In this document: one piece after another, positions 23,730-33,259 of the stretch | Position numbering within the stretch: position 1 is the stretch's first letter | Layout of the letters: every line of letters starts with the position of its first letter | Origin: Streptomyces sp. GESEQ-4 | GTDB taxonomy: Bacteria > Actinomycetota > Actinomycetes > Streptomycetales > Streptomycetaceae | Length of the DNA: 64,000 nt | Reading direction: 5' to 3' | Assembly (NCBI RefSeq): GCF_017948455.1 | Contig: NZ_JAFFSU010000004.1 | Location: 310,001-374,000 of the forward strand | The notes under the pieces: model-generated | Told to the model about the DNA's origin: nothing | Seen by the model: only the letters and a program-made list of their open reading frames with translations | Database searches by the model: none | Translations under genes and position numbers: made by a program

Positions 23730-25013
23730 GTGAGCAGCTCGCAGCCCTCCGCCGACCCGCCATCCACCGTCGACCCGCGATCCACCGTCGAGACCGTCTT
23801 CCGTATCGAGTCGCCCCGCGTCATCGCCGCCGTCGCCCGTGTCGTCCGCGACGTCGGTATCGCCGAGGAGCTGGCCCAGGATGCCCTGGTCGCCGCGCTG
23901 GAGCAGTGGCCCCGGGACGGGGTCCCCGACAATCCGGGCGCCTGGCTGATGGCGACCGCCAGGCACCGCGCCGTCGACCTGATCCGGCGCAAGGAGAACT
24001 ACGCCCGCAAGCTGGCCGAGATCGGCCGCGACCTGTCGACGGTGACCGAACCCGAGGAGCCCGCCGACCCCGACGACATCGACGACGACCTGCTCCGCCT
24101 CGTCTTCACCGCCTGCCACCCGGTTCTCTCCGCCGAGGCCCGCATCGCCCTCACCCTGCGCCTCCTCGGCGGCCTGACCACAGCGGAGATCGCCCGCGCC
24201 TTCCTCGTCCCGGAATCGACGGTCGCCCAGCGCATCGTCCGCGCGAAACGCACCCTCGCCACGAAGAACGTCGCCTTCGAGGTGCCGTACGGCCCCGACC
24301 GCGAGGCCCGCCTCGGCTCCGTTCTCGACGTCATCTACCTGATCTTCAACGAGGGTTACGCGGCCACGGCCGGCGACGACTGGCTGCGCCCGTCCCTCGC
24401 CGAGGACGCGCTGCGGCTGGCCCGGCAGTTGGCCGTCCTGATGCCCAAGGAGCCCGAGGTGCACGGCCTGGCCTCGCTGCTGGAGTTCCAGGCGTCACGG
24501 ATGGCCGCCCGCACCGGCCCGGACGGTGAGCCGGTCCTGCTCCAGGACCAGAGCCGCAGCCGCTGGAACCGGCTCCTCATCGCCCGCGGGATCACCGCCC
24601 TGGACCGCGCGGACGCGGTGTCCACCGGCCTGCCCGGCCCGTACGCCCTCCAGGCCGCGATCGCCGCCTGCCACGCGCACGCGCTCACCTACGAGGACAC
24701 CGACTGGCGCGCGATCGCCACCCTGTACGGCCTGCTCGCCGCCCGCGCCCCCTCCCCGGTCGTCGAACTCAACCGCGCGGTCGCCGTGTCGATGGCGGAC
24801 GGCCCTGCCCCGGCCCTGGAGCTGGTCGACTCCCTCGCCACCGAACCCGCCCTGCGGGACTACCACTTGCTGCCGAGCGTGCGCGGCGATCTGCTGGCCC
24901 GCCTGGGGCGTACGGAGGAGGCGCGCGAGGAGTTCGTCCGGGCGGCCGGTCTCGCACGCAACGAACGCGAGCGGAAACTGCTGCTGGCCAGGGCGCGGGA
25001 GTGCGATGCGTAA
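23730..25013 (+). CDS. ECF42-group RNA polymerase sigma factor
   Basis: Extracytoplasmic-function-type sigma factor, 427 residues, far longer than an ordinary ECF sigma (about 180-200). Region 2 lies at about 25-95 (VGIAEELAQDALVAALEQWP, NPGAWLMATARHRAVDLIRR). Region 4 lies at about 130-185 (LTLRLLGGLTTAEIARAFLV, PESTVAQRIVRAKRTL). The remaining 230 residues form the helical, TPR-like extension (FNEGYAAT, LLLLQDQSRSRWN-type LLQDQSRSRWNRLLI, VELNRAVAVSMADGP) that defines the ECF42 group. There is no anti-sigma gene nearby; in this group the extension is thought to replace it. The start is the GTG at 23730. The upstream DGPF gene and its promoter complete the module. Confidence 0.92.
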   Translation: MSSSQPSADPPSTVDPRSTVETVFRIESPRVIAAVARVVRDVGIAEELAQDALVAALEQWPRDGVPDNPGAWLMATARHRAVDLIRRKENYARKLAEIGRDLSTVTEPEEPADPDDIDDDLLRLVFTACHPVLSAEARIALTLRLLGGLTTAEIARAFLVPESTVAQRIVRAKRTLATKNVAFEVPYGPDREARLGSVLDVIYLIFNEGYAATAGDDWLRPSLAEDALRLARQLAVLMPKEPEVHGLASLLEFQASRMAARTGPDGEPVLLQDQSRSRWNRLLIARGITALDRADAVSTGLPGPYALQAAIAACHAHALTYEDTDWRAIATLYGLLAARAPSPVVELNRAVAVSMADGPAPALELVDSLATEPALRDYHLLPSVRGDLLARLGRTEEAREEFVRAAGLARNERERKLLLARARECDA

Positions 25014-25145
25014 CCCGAGGACGTAACCCGAAAACGCACAGCTGTTCACTAGTAACTCCGTTCCCCTCGTGCCCCGTTGGGCACTACAGTGACCCGGCCT
25101 CTGTGCAGAGGCTGTGAAGATCCATGGGGGGATCAAACCTTGAGC

Positions 25146-27182
25146 ATGTTCACGCGCCGCCGTGCCGCGGCGCTCGCGACCGCGGCGGCGCTCGCCGCCG
25201 TGGGCACCCTGGCCACCGCGCCGGGCGCCGCCGCCGACGAGGCAGGGCCCTGGCCGGGCACCGAGGGCCGGATCCTCACCGACGGCCCCGTCCTCGTCGA
25301 CCCGGCCACCGGCCGGGCCGCCACGGTCCCGGGCACCTCCGGCGACCACGCTGCCTGGGCGCCGGACGGCAGCCGGCTGGTCACCGCCTGGAGCCAGATC
25401 TCCAGCGTCCGGCCCAGCGGCTCCTCGAAGATCACCCTGCCCTGGGCGGAGGGCATGCGCTCCAGCGCCGCCTACGAGGACCTGGCCTTCTGGTGGGGCG
25501 GCCGCTACGTCGTCTTCGCCAGCGGCGGCCAGCTCGCCTACGGCCCCTCCGACGGCTCCTGGGCGCCCCGCCCGCTGCTGTCCGACGCCCAGGGGTCGGC
25601 GCAGGTCTGCGACGAGGACCCGACGGCGAGCCCGACATCGACCCTGCTCGCCTTCTCACGCCGTATCAACGGCTGCTCCGACCGCGCGTGGATCTACACC
25701 TACGAGGGGACCACGGGCACGCTCAAGCGAGTGCTGGCCAACGCCGAGCAGCCCGCGCTCTCGCCCGACGGCACCAAGCTGGCCTTCGTCCGCAAGGACC
25801 CCGACGGCAACCCGCAGATCCTCACGGCGAACGCCGACGGCACCGACGTCCGACAGCACACCGACGGCCCCCGCCGGTACGCCAACCCGTCCTGGTCGCC
25901 CACCGGCAAGCGGATCGTCTTCGACGCCCACACCTCGCCGCACAGCGACGACGTACACACCACCGAGTACGTCGACCTGGCCACCGGCGAGCTCACCCGC
26001 GTCCCCGGCACCCCGCAGGGGAGCAACCCCAGCTGGCAGCCGCTGCGCAAGAACACCACCGGCCGCGTCTGGGGCAGCAACGCCTACAACACCAACATCG
26101 CCGCCTCCCGCTGGACCTGGAACAAGGTCGGCACCAGCGTGCCGGGCCTGCTGAACGCCAAGGCCGCGGTGCTGGTCAACCAGGACGACGCGGCCTACTC
26201 GCTCACCGCGCCCGCGCTGGCCGGCAAGAAGCAGGGGCCGGTGCTCACGACCCCGAAGAGCGGGCTGTCCACGGCGGTGAAGAGCGAGCTGAAGCGGGCG
26301 CTGAAGCCGGGCGCCAGTGTGTACCTCCTCGGCGGCACGTCCATCCTCAGCAGCAACGTCGCCGCCCAGCTGAGGACGCTCGGCTACGTCCCCAAGCGGC
26401 TGTCCGGCGCCGATCGCTACGAGACGTCGGTCAAGGTGGCCCAGTCCGTCACCGGCGCCCCGAAGTATGTGTTCCTGGCCTCGGGCACCGACTACCGCGC
26501 GGCCCTCCCGGCTGCCACCGCGGCCGGCGCCGACGGCACGGCCAGCGCGGGCAGTATCGTCCTCACCAGCGGCAACAAGCTGACCGCAGCGGTGAAGTCG
26601 TACCTCAACAGCCTGAACCCCGACAAGACCATGATCATCACGGTCGGGTCGGACGCCAAGTACGCGCTGACCCACACGGGCTTCTCCAGGTGGCCGTCGA
26701 GGTACTCGTACTACCCGATCACGGGCAGCACCGACGCGGCCCTGTCCGTCGCCGTCGCCAAGTTCTGGTGGGCGGTGCCGAGCAACGTGGCCCTCGCCTA
26801 CGCCGGCGCCTGGCGCGACGGCCTGTCCGCCGCAGGGGCGGTGAACGTCTTCGGGCCCCTCCTGTGGACCTCGCGCCCCGCCCTGTCGGACGAGACCAAG
26901 AGCTATCTGCTGCGCGAATCCGCGAGCATGAACTTCGCGGTCGCGTTCGGCCCCGCCGCCTCGGTCACGACGGGCGCGCTGAACACGGCGGGCTCCTCGA
27001 TCAGCGCGAGTGGCTCCCAGTTCGTGTACCACGACTACTACAACGGCGTGGTGCCCACGAGCACGCAGGCCAGCACCTTCTCGGCCCGCACGAACGGCGG
27101 TCAGCCCGCCACCGTGGCCCGCACCGGCCCGGTCGGCGCCGACCCCCACCTGGAGCCCCTCAAGAAGCTCCACCGGCAGTAG
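25146..27182 (+). CDS. Secreted beta-propeller protein with cell-wall-binding repeats 2
   Basis: Exported protein, 678 residues from the ATG at 25146. A signal peptide (RRRAAALATAAALAAVGTLA, then AAADEAG) is followed by a TolB/PD40-like propeller (about 40-300) with repeats such as PALSPDGTKLAFVRKDPDGN and PSWSPTGKRIVFDA. The second half (about 310-600) carries cell-wall-binding repeat 2 modules, recognised by LSGADRYETSVKVAQSV, KYVFLASGTDYRAALPAATAAG and GPVLLT-type QGPVLTTPKSGL. The protein probably sits on the cell wall and binds a ligand through the propeller. An upstream in-frame start at 25077 would precede the signal and is unlikely. The 3' end overlaps a convergent methyltransferase gene by 23 bases. 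Confidence 0.88.
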   Translation: MFTRRRAAALATAAALAAVGTLATAPGAAADEAGPWPGTEGRILTDGPVLVDPATGRAATVPGTSGDHAAWAPDGSRLVTAWSQISSVRPSGSSKITLPWAEGMRSSAAYEDLAFWWGGRYVVFASGGQLAYGPSDGSWAPRPLLSDAQGSAQVCDEDPTASPTSTLLAFSRRINGCSDRAWIYTYEGTTGTLKRVLANAEQPALSPDGTKLAFVRKDPDGNPQILTANADGTDVRQHTDGPRRYANPSWSPTGKRIVFDAHTSPHSDDVHTTEYVDLATGELTRVPGTPQGSNPSWQPLRKNTTGRVWGSNAYNTNIAASRWTWNKVGTSVPGLLNAKAAVLVNQDDAAYSLTAPALAGKKQGPVLTTPKSGLSTAVKSELKRALKPGASVYLLGGTSILSSNVAAQLRTLGYVPKRLSGADRYETSVKVAQSVTGAPKYVFLASGTDYRAALPAATAAGADGTASAGSIVLTSGNKLTAAVKSYLNSLNPDKTMIITVGSDAKYALTHTGFSRWPSRYSYYPITGSTDAALSVAVAKFWWAVPSNVALAYAGAWRDGLSAAGAVNVFGPLLWTSRPALSDETKSYLLRESASMNFAVAFGPAASVTTGALNTAGSSISASGSQFVYHDYYNGVVPTSTQASTFSARTNGGQPATVARTGPVGADPHLEPLKKLHRQ

Positions 27183-28368
27183 CCGACGCCCGCGCAGGGG
27201 CGCCGACGAGCATGGTCGGCGCCCCCGCGACCCGGGTGAGGAACACGGTCGCCGCGTTGGGCCCCTGCGGCTTGACCTTCCTGCGCAACTCCTCCGGCTC
27301 CACCGCCGACCCCCGCTTCTTCACGGTCAGCGTCCCGACCTGCCGCTCCCGGAGCAGTGCCTTCAACTTCTTGACGCTGAAGTGGAGTTGATCGGTGATC
27401 TCGTACGCGGTGGCGTACGGGGTCACGTGGTACTCGTCGGCGGTGATGTACGCGATGGTGGGGTCGATCAGCCCGCCCTCCAGGTCCTCGGCGACCTCGG
27501 CGACCAGATGGGCCCGGATGACGGCGCCGTCGGGCTCGTACAAGTACCGCCCGACGGGCCGGACTTCGGGGTCGGGCAGCATGGTGGCGGGCGAGGCCCA
27601 GATGCCGGCCAGGGCGGGCAACAGCACCGCCCGTCGCGCACCCGGTGTGACACCCGTGCCGAACCACAGCATGGCCTCCTTCACGTCCCCCCTGTCCGAG
27701 ATCCACTCGGCCTCGGCCTGCGCGGGGATCGCGTCGTGCGGGATGCCGGGCGCGATCTTCAGCGCGGCGCGCGGCGCATTGAGCGCGGCGGACACGGCCC
27801 AGGACAGGGGAGGCGAGTAGGCCTCCGGGTCGAAGATCCGGCCGCGTGCGCCGGAACGCCGGGCCGGGTCGACGAATACGCCGTCGTACCCGGACGTGTC
27901 GACCTCCGTCACATCCGCCTCCCGTACCTCGATGAGGTCGGCGAGGCCGAGGGCAGCCGCGTTGGCGCGGGCCACCTCGCAAGTCAGCGGATCCCGATCC
28001 ACCGCCAGCACCCGGATCCCGGCGCGGGCGAACGCGATCGCGTCACCACCGATACCGCAGCACAGGTCCGCGACGGACCGGATCCCCAGCGCATCGAAGC
28101 ACTCGGCCCGATACGTCGCCACACTCGCCCGCGTCGACTGCTCCACCCCGTTCGGCGTGAAGAACATCCGCCCCGCGTCCTCGGCCCCGAACTTCGCCAC
28201 CGCCCGCTGCCGCAGCCGCGCCTGCCCGAGCGCCGCCGACACCAGCTCGGCGGGGTGCTCGCGGCGCAGCCGGGTGGCGACGGCGAGTTCCTGCGCGGGG
28301 TCGGTGCCGCGGACCTCGTCGAGGAGGGCGCGGCCTTCGGGGGTGAGGAGGGGGGCGAGGTCGTTCAC
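27160..28368 (-). CDS. Class I SAM-dependent methyltransferase, THUMP-like domain
   Basis: A 402-residue protein. The central Rossmann methyltransferase domain (about 90-230) shows motif I VADLCCGIGGDAIAFARAG, the acidic loop end VDRDPLTCEVARANA, and a DPARR motif in GVFVDPARRSGARGR. The N-terminal helical part (LLTPEGRALLDEVRG, QARLRQRAVAKFG) and the C-terminal THUMP-like part (HFSVKKLKALLRERQVGTLT, VKKRG) are typical of an actinobacterial family annotated as THUMP-like; an RNA substrate is likely but not shown. The start is the GTG at 28366-28368. It is convergent with the cell-wall-binding gene, overlapping by 23 bases, and divergent from the deacetylases. Confidence 0.87.
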   Translation of the reverse strand: MNDLAPLLTPEGRALLDEVRGTDPAQELAVATRLRREHPAELVSAALGQARLRQRAVAKFGAEDAGRMFFTPNGVEQSTRASVATYRAECFDALGIRSVADLCCGIGGDAIAFARAGIRVLAVDRDPLTCEVARANAAALGLADLIEVREADVTEVDTSGYDGVFVDPARRSGARGRIFDPEAYSPPLSWAVSAALNAPRAALKIAPGIPHDAIPAQAEAEWISDRGDVKEAMLWFGTGVTPGARRAVLLPALAGIWASPATMLPDPEVRPVGRYLYEPDGAVIRAHLVAEVAEDLEGGLIDPTIAYITADEYHVTPYATAYEITDQLHFSVKKLKALLRERQVGTLTVKKRGSAVEPEELRRKVKPQGPNAATVFLTRVAGAPTMLVGAPARASATAGGAS

Positions 28369-28458
28369 CGGTTCATTGTGGGCCAGTCGGTGGATGGTGC
28401 AGGCGCGGCGGCGGTGTCGGCCGGGGTTGGGGGCGGGTGGCTGCGAGGATCCGGCTCC

Positions 28459-29361
28459 ATGCGAGTAGTCGTACAAAATGATAAATACGGTGCGTATCGG
28501 AAGCGGCGGATCCGTGCCGGAATCGCCGTGCTCGCCGCCGCGGCCATCGCCTCGGGCTGCGCGGACGGCGCCTCCACGGCACCGCCCGCAGCAGGTCAGC
28601 AGCCCCGTGAGGCGCCCGGCGTCAAGGCCCCGGACAAGCAGCAGGTCCGGGTCGCGGCGGCGAAGCGCTGGGGCCTGTCGCGGGTCCCCCTGACCGCCCC
28701 GTTGCCCCCGGCCGTGAAACCGGAGATCAAGACCCGCGCGGGCTTCGAGGTGGACGGCCATGAGGAGGACGACCTTCCGCCGGTCTTCACCACGATCCCG
28801 ACCCGGCAGAAGATCGTCTTCCTCACGATCGACGACGGCGCCGAAAAAGACCCGGCGTTCCTGCGCATGATGCGCGAACTGCGGGTCCCGTACACCGCGT
28901 TCCTCAGCGACTACCTGGTGAAGGAGGACTACGGCTACTTCAAGCGCATGCAGCGGGCGGGCGTGAGCCTGCACAACCACACCCTCCACCACCCCTACCT
29001 GCCGGGCCTGTCGTACTCCCGCCAGAAGCGCGAGATCTGCGGCATGCAGAACGTCATCGAGAAGCACTACGGCACCCGCCCGACCCTCTTCCGCCCGCCC
29101 TTCGGCAACTACAACGCGGACACCCTGTACGCCGCGAAGGCCTGCGGCATCAAGTACGCGCCCCTGTGGAACGAGGAGGTCTTCGCCGACCACTGGGAGT
29201 ACCGCGAGTGGGACCGTGACCTTCATCCCGGCGACATCGTTCTCAGCCACTTCCGCGGTAAGGACGACTGGAAGGGCACGATGCCGGACATGGTCCGACG
29301 GTTCCTGGAGAAGGTCACGGCCAAGGGGTACGCCGTGGCACGGCTGGAGGACTACCTGTGA
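28459..29361 (+). CDS. Polysaccharide deacetylase (NodB domain), exported, copy 1
   Basis: Predicted extracytoplasmic carbohydrate esterase family 4 deacetylase, 300 residues. An N-terminal export signal (RAGIAVLAAAAIASGC) may be a weak lipobox. A linker and the NodB domain (about 110-300) follow, with motif 1 FLTIDDG (catalytic and metal Asp pair), motif 2 HNHTLHHPYLPG (HxxxH metal ligands), motif 3 RPPFGNYN and motif 5 region LSHFRGKDDW. The usual Phe of TFDDG is Ile here. The substrate could be peptidoglycan or another acetylated glycan. The start is the ATG at 28459. Its stop overlaps the paralogue downstream by 4 bases. Confidence 0.9.
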   Translation: MRVVVQNDKYGAYRKRRIRAGIAVLAAAAIASGCADGASTAPPAAGQQPREAPGVKAPDKQQVRVAAAKRWGLSRVPLTAPLPPAVKPEIKTRAGFEVDGHEEDDLPPVFTTIPTRQKIVFLTIDDGAEKDPAFLRMMRELRVPYTAFLSDYLVKEDYGYFKRMQRAGVSLHNHTLHHPYLPGLSYSRQKREICGMQNVIEKHYGTRPTLFRPPFGNYNADTLYAAKACGIKYAPLWNEEVFADHWEYREWDRDLHPGDIVLSHFRGKDDWKGTMPDMVRRFLEKVTAKGYAVARLEDYL

Positions 29362-30056
29362 GGCCGCGCGCGGCCGGGGCGCTGGCGCTGACCGCCGCGC
29401 TGCTCACCGGCTGCGCCCAGTCCGTCGACCCCTTCGAACGCCCCGGCGAGAAGGCGGACGGACGAGTGAGCCCGCACGGACCGGAGGCGGACCGGGGTCT
29501 GCCGCCCGTGGTCGACCGGGTCCGCACCCGGGACAAGGTCGTCTTCCTGACCTACGACGACGGGGCGGAGAAGGACCCCCGCTTCGTCGACATGGTCCGC
29601 GAACGACGGCTCCCGGTCAGCATGTTCCTCACGGACAGCGTCGTGGGCCCGGGCTACGGCCACTTCGCGCGCCTGCAGTCGGTCGGCGCGAGCATCCAGA
29701 ACCACACCCTCGACCACACCGCCCTGCCCGGCCTGCCCTACGCCGGCCAGCGCGCCGAGATCTGCGGCCAGCAGGACAAGCTCAAGTCCCGCTTCGGCAT
29801 CCGCCCCCGCCTCTTCCGCCCGCCCCACGGCCGCTACGACATGACGACCCTGCACGCCACCGCCGACTGCGGCCTCTCGGCGATCGTCCTGTGGACCTCC
29901 GCCGACACCGACGCCGCCCCCCTCCACCCCGGCGACATCATCCTCATCGGCCCGGACGACCCGACCGGCCCACCCCTGTGGCAGCGAACGGAACGGGTGC
30001 TGCGGCGGGTGGAGGGGGCGGGGCTGAGGGTCGGGAGGCTTGAGGATTACCTGTAG
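29358..30056 (+). CDS. Polysaccharide deacetylase (NodB domain), lipoprotein, copy 2
   Basis: Paralogue of the preceding gene, 232 residues, translated from a GTG that overlaps the previous stop (GTGA). It has a short lipoprotein signal (AGALALTAALLTGC, lipobox LTGC). The NodB domain keeps FLTYDDG, QNHTLDHTALPG and RPPHGRYD, so metal ligands and catalytic Asp are present. It is shorter than copy 1, mainly in the linker and the C-terminal loops, and shares the ending RLEDYL. Tandem duplication followed by divergence is the simplest origin. The two products are made together and probably act on the same polymer. Confidence 0.9.
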   Translation: MRPRAAGALALTAALLTGCAQSVDPFERPGEKADGRVSPHGPEADRGLPPVVDRVRTRDKVVFLTYDDGAEKDPRFVDMVRERRLPVSMFLTDSVVGPGYGHFARLQSVGASIQNHTLDHTALPGLPYAGQRAEICGQQDKLKSRFGIRPRLFRPPHGRYDMTTLHATADCGLSAIVLWTSADTDAAPLHPGDIILIGPDDPTGPPLWQRTERVLRRVEGAGLRVGRLEDYL

Positions 30057-30150
30057 GCCAATCCAGCCCGTCCGGCGTTTGAGGACGAGGCCGCCAGGCC
30101 GAAGCGGGGGTCTGGGGGCGCAGCCCCCAGGAAAAAGACGCCGGGTTCCA
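30057..30150. repeat. Streptomycete intergenic repeat with hairpin, after the deacetylase genes
   Basis: The gap from 30057 to 30192 holds a sequence of the kind dispersed in streptomycete genomes (CCAGCCCGTCCGGCGTTTGA at about 30064) ending in a CTGGGGG-CGCAG-CCCCCAG hairpin at 30112-30130. The hairpin probably terminates the deacetylase transcript. The rest of the gap up to groES is regulatory (see CIRCE entries). Confidence 0.65.
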
Positions 30151-30192
30151 CGCAACGGACGTCCACGAGAATCCGCCGACGCGCCGCAGGCA

Positions 30193-30219
30193 TTGGCACT
30201 CCGCTTGACCGAGTGCTAA
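30193..30219 (+). promoter_or_regulatory. CIRCE element 1 (HrcA operator) of groES-groEL
   Basis: TTGGCACTC-N9-GAGTGCTAA (30193-30201 and 30211-30219), one mismatch from the perfect CIRCE inverted repeat. It covers the -35 hexamer, so bound HrcA would block RNA polymerase. Confidence 0.93.
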
Positions 30220-30233
30220 CCCCGTCATAGTCT
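30205..30233 (+). promoter_or_regulatory. Vegetative promoter of groES-groEL
   Basis: TTGACC (30205-30210) and TAGTCT (30228-30233) with a 17-base spacer, close to the HrdB consensus. It lies between the two CIRCE elements; the predicted start at about 30240 is the first bases of CIRCE 2. Confidence 0.8.
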
Positions 30234-30238
30234 CTGGT

Positions 30239-30265
30239 CTGGCACTCCCCCCTGGAGAGTGCCAA
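30239..30265 (+). promoter_or_regulatory. CIRCE element 2 (HrcA operator) of groES-groEL
   Basis: CTGGCACTC-N9-GAGTGCCAA (30239-30247 and 30257-30265), nearly perfect, positioned at the transcription start and in the 5' untranslated region. Confidence 0.93.
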
Positions 30266-30362
30266 TAGCGACGGGCAGGTCCGGCACCCGCGACGACGGA
30301 TCGACCTGGTCGCCACCTCAGACAGTTAACCCCGTGAGATCTCCGAAGGGGGAGGTCGGATC

Positions 30363-30671
30363 GTGACGACCACCAGCTCCAAGGTTGCCATCAAGCCGCT
30401 TGAGGACCGCATCGTGGTCCAGCCGCTCGACGCGGAGCAGACCACCGCCTCTGGCCTGGTCATCCCGGACACCGCCAAGGAGAAGCCCCAGGAGGGCGTC
30501 GTCCTGGCCGTGGGCCCGGGCCGCTTCGAGAACGGCGAGCGCCTGCCGCTCGACGTCAAGACCGGCGACATCGTGCTGTACAGCAAGTACGGCGGCACCG
30601 AAGTGAAGTACAACGGCGAGGAGTACCTGGTGCTCTCCGCTCGCGACGTGCTCGCGATCATCGAGAAGTAG
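30363..30671 (+). CDS. groES: Co-chaperonin GroES
   Basis: Heptameric lid of the GroEL chaperonin, 102 residues. [20 protein letters not shown] at the N-terminus, the mobile loop [18 protein letters not shown] (about 23-40) that contacts GroEL, the roof segment around GRFENGERL and the ending [16 protein letters not shown] are all standard. The start is the GTG at 30363, preceded by a GGGGGAGG tract. Two CIRCE elements and a vegetative promoter upstream show HrcA-controlled heat-shock expression with groEL. The groEL gene follows after 117 bases containing a hairpin. Confidence 0.97.
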   Translation: MTTTSSKVAIKPLEDRIVVQPLDAEQTTASGLVIPDTAKEKPQEGVVLAVGPGRFENGERLPLDVKTGDIVLYSKYGGTEVKYNGEEYLVLSARDVLAIIEK

Positions 30672-30697
30672 ATCAACGAAGCACACTTGTTTTTGAG

Positions 30698-30747
30698 CTG
30701 CGCCCCGGGCCCCCGCGACCTTATGAAGCCGGGCGTCAGGGGCGCAG
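30698..30747 (+). other. Hairpin between groES and groEL
   Basis: CTGCGCCCC (30698-30706) pairs perfectly with GGGGCGCAG (30739-30747) around a GC-rich 32-base loop that can itself fold. No T-run follows. It could partly terminate or be an RNA-processing site that sets the groES to groEL ratio. Confidence 0.55.
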
Positions 30748-30779
30748 TTCGTTTCACCCACGTTTTCCGAGAGGGCTGA

Positions 30780-32411
<1,632 letters not shown>

Positions 32412-32426
32412 CGTACGTCAGCACCG

Positions 32427-32458
32427 AGGCCCGGCACCCCTTGTGGGTGCCGGGCCTT
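32427..32458 (+). terminator. Terminator of the groES-groEL operon
   Basis: AGGCCCGGCACCC (32427-32439), loop of 5, then GGGTGCCGGGCCT (32445-32457): a perfect 13-bp stem 16 bases after groEL. It may also serve the convergent gene ending at 32481. Confidence 0.9.
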
Positions 32459-32480
32459 CGCGTTGCCTGCTTGCCTCAGG

Positions 32481-33188
32481 TCACTGCTCCAGCGCGTCCA
32501 GCGCCCCCAACTGCGCCATCAGCCCCAGCCGGTCGTACTGCCACCAGCCCTCGGCGATCTTCCCGTCCGGACCGCACCGGTGGATGGTCGTCCCGGTCAT
32601 GGAGACCCGCTTCCCGGTGGACGCGATCCCGAGGAAGTCGCCCTTGTGCAGGCCGTTCCAGGTCCAGCGGGTGCACACCCGGTCACCCTGGGCCAGCTGG
32701 TCCTCGATCGTGAACGAGAAGTCGAAGCCGCCCCGCCACACCTCGACCTGGCGCCGGAAGGCGTCGAGCCCGATGGCGTCCTGCGGGTTGCTGGGATCGT
32801 GGTCGTGATAGTCCTCGATGAGCACATCGTTGAACGTGGGCGCCGCGCCCTTCCCGGGCAGCGCGTCGAAGAACCGTCGCGCGGTGGCCGCGTACAACTG
32901 CTCGTCGCGCACCACGTCCAGATCCGTGAACGTCGGCATCTCGTCGCAGAGGGCGACCATCTCCCGGAAGATCTTGTCGGTCTCCGGGAGGTTCGAGTTC
33001 CGCATCGCCTCCTCGTACGACGGGAACTCCACGATCTCGATGAAGTGCGACGCGTCGGACCGGTCCTTGCCGATCACGCTGTGCGTCGCGGTCCGCTTCC
33101 CCTTGGTCTGCTCGACCCAGGTGTCCATCAGCCGGTTCATCTCGTCGAACCGGCTCGTCTTGCAGTCGATGAGCTGTACGAACGTCAT
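32481..33188 (-). CDS. Two-domain SnoaL-like protein (ferredoxin-like plus polyketide-cyclase-like)
   Basis: A 235-residue protein joining two small folds. The N-terminal part (about 1-100; MTFVQLIDCKTSRFDEMNRL, then SDASHFIEIVEFPSYEEAMR) resembles a dimeric ferredoxin-like/ABM domain. The C-terminal part (about 110-230; FNDVLIEDYHDHDP, the VEVWRGGFDFSFTIEDQLAQ segment, RWTWNGLHKGDFLGI, GWWQYDRLGLMAQLG) is a SnoaL-like ester-cyclase/NTF2 fold. The function is unknown; SnoaL proteins include cyclases, isomerases and plain ligand binders. The start is the ATG at 33186-33188 with GGAGG 5 bases upstream. It is convergent with groEL. The upstream SDR gene is on the same strand, 71 bases away. Confidence 0.8.
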   Translation of the reverse strand: MTFVQLIDCKTSRFDEMNRLMDTWVEQTKGKRTATHSVIGKDRSDASHFIEIVEFPSYEEAMRNSNLPETDKIFREMVALCDEMPTFTDLDVVRDEQLYAATARRFFDALPGKGAAPTFNDVLIEDYHDHDPSNPQDAIGLDAFRRQVEVWRGGFDFSFTIEDQLAQGDRVCTRWTWNGLHKGDFLGIASTGKRVSMTGTTIHRCGPDGKIAEGWWQYDRLGLMAQLGALDALEQ

Positions 33189-33259
33189 GGCGTCGCCTCC
33201 GTCCCCCGAGGGTCCGGTCGAACAGCTCCATTCTCCTCCTGAGCGCCCTTTCTGTCGGC

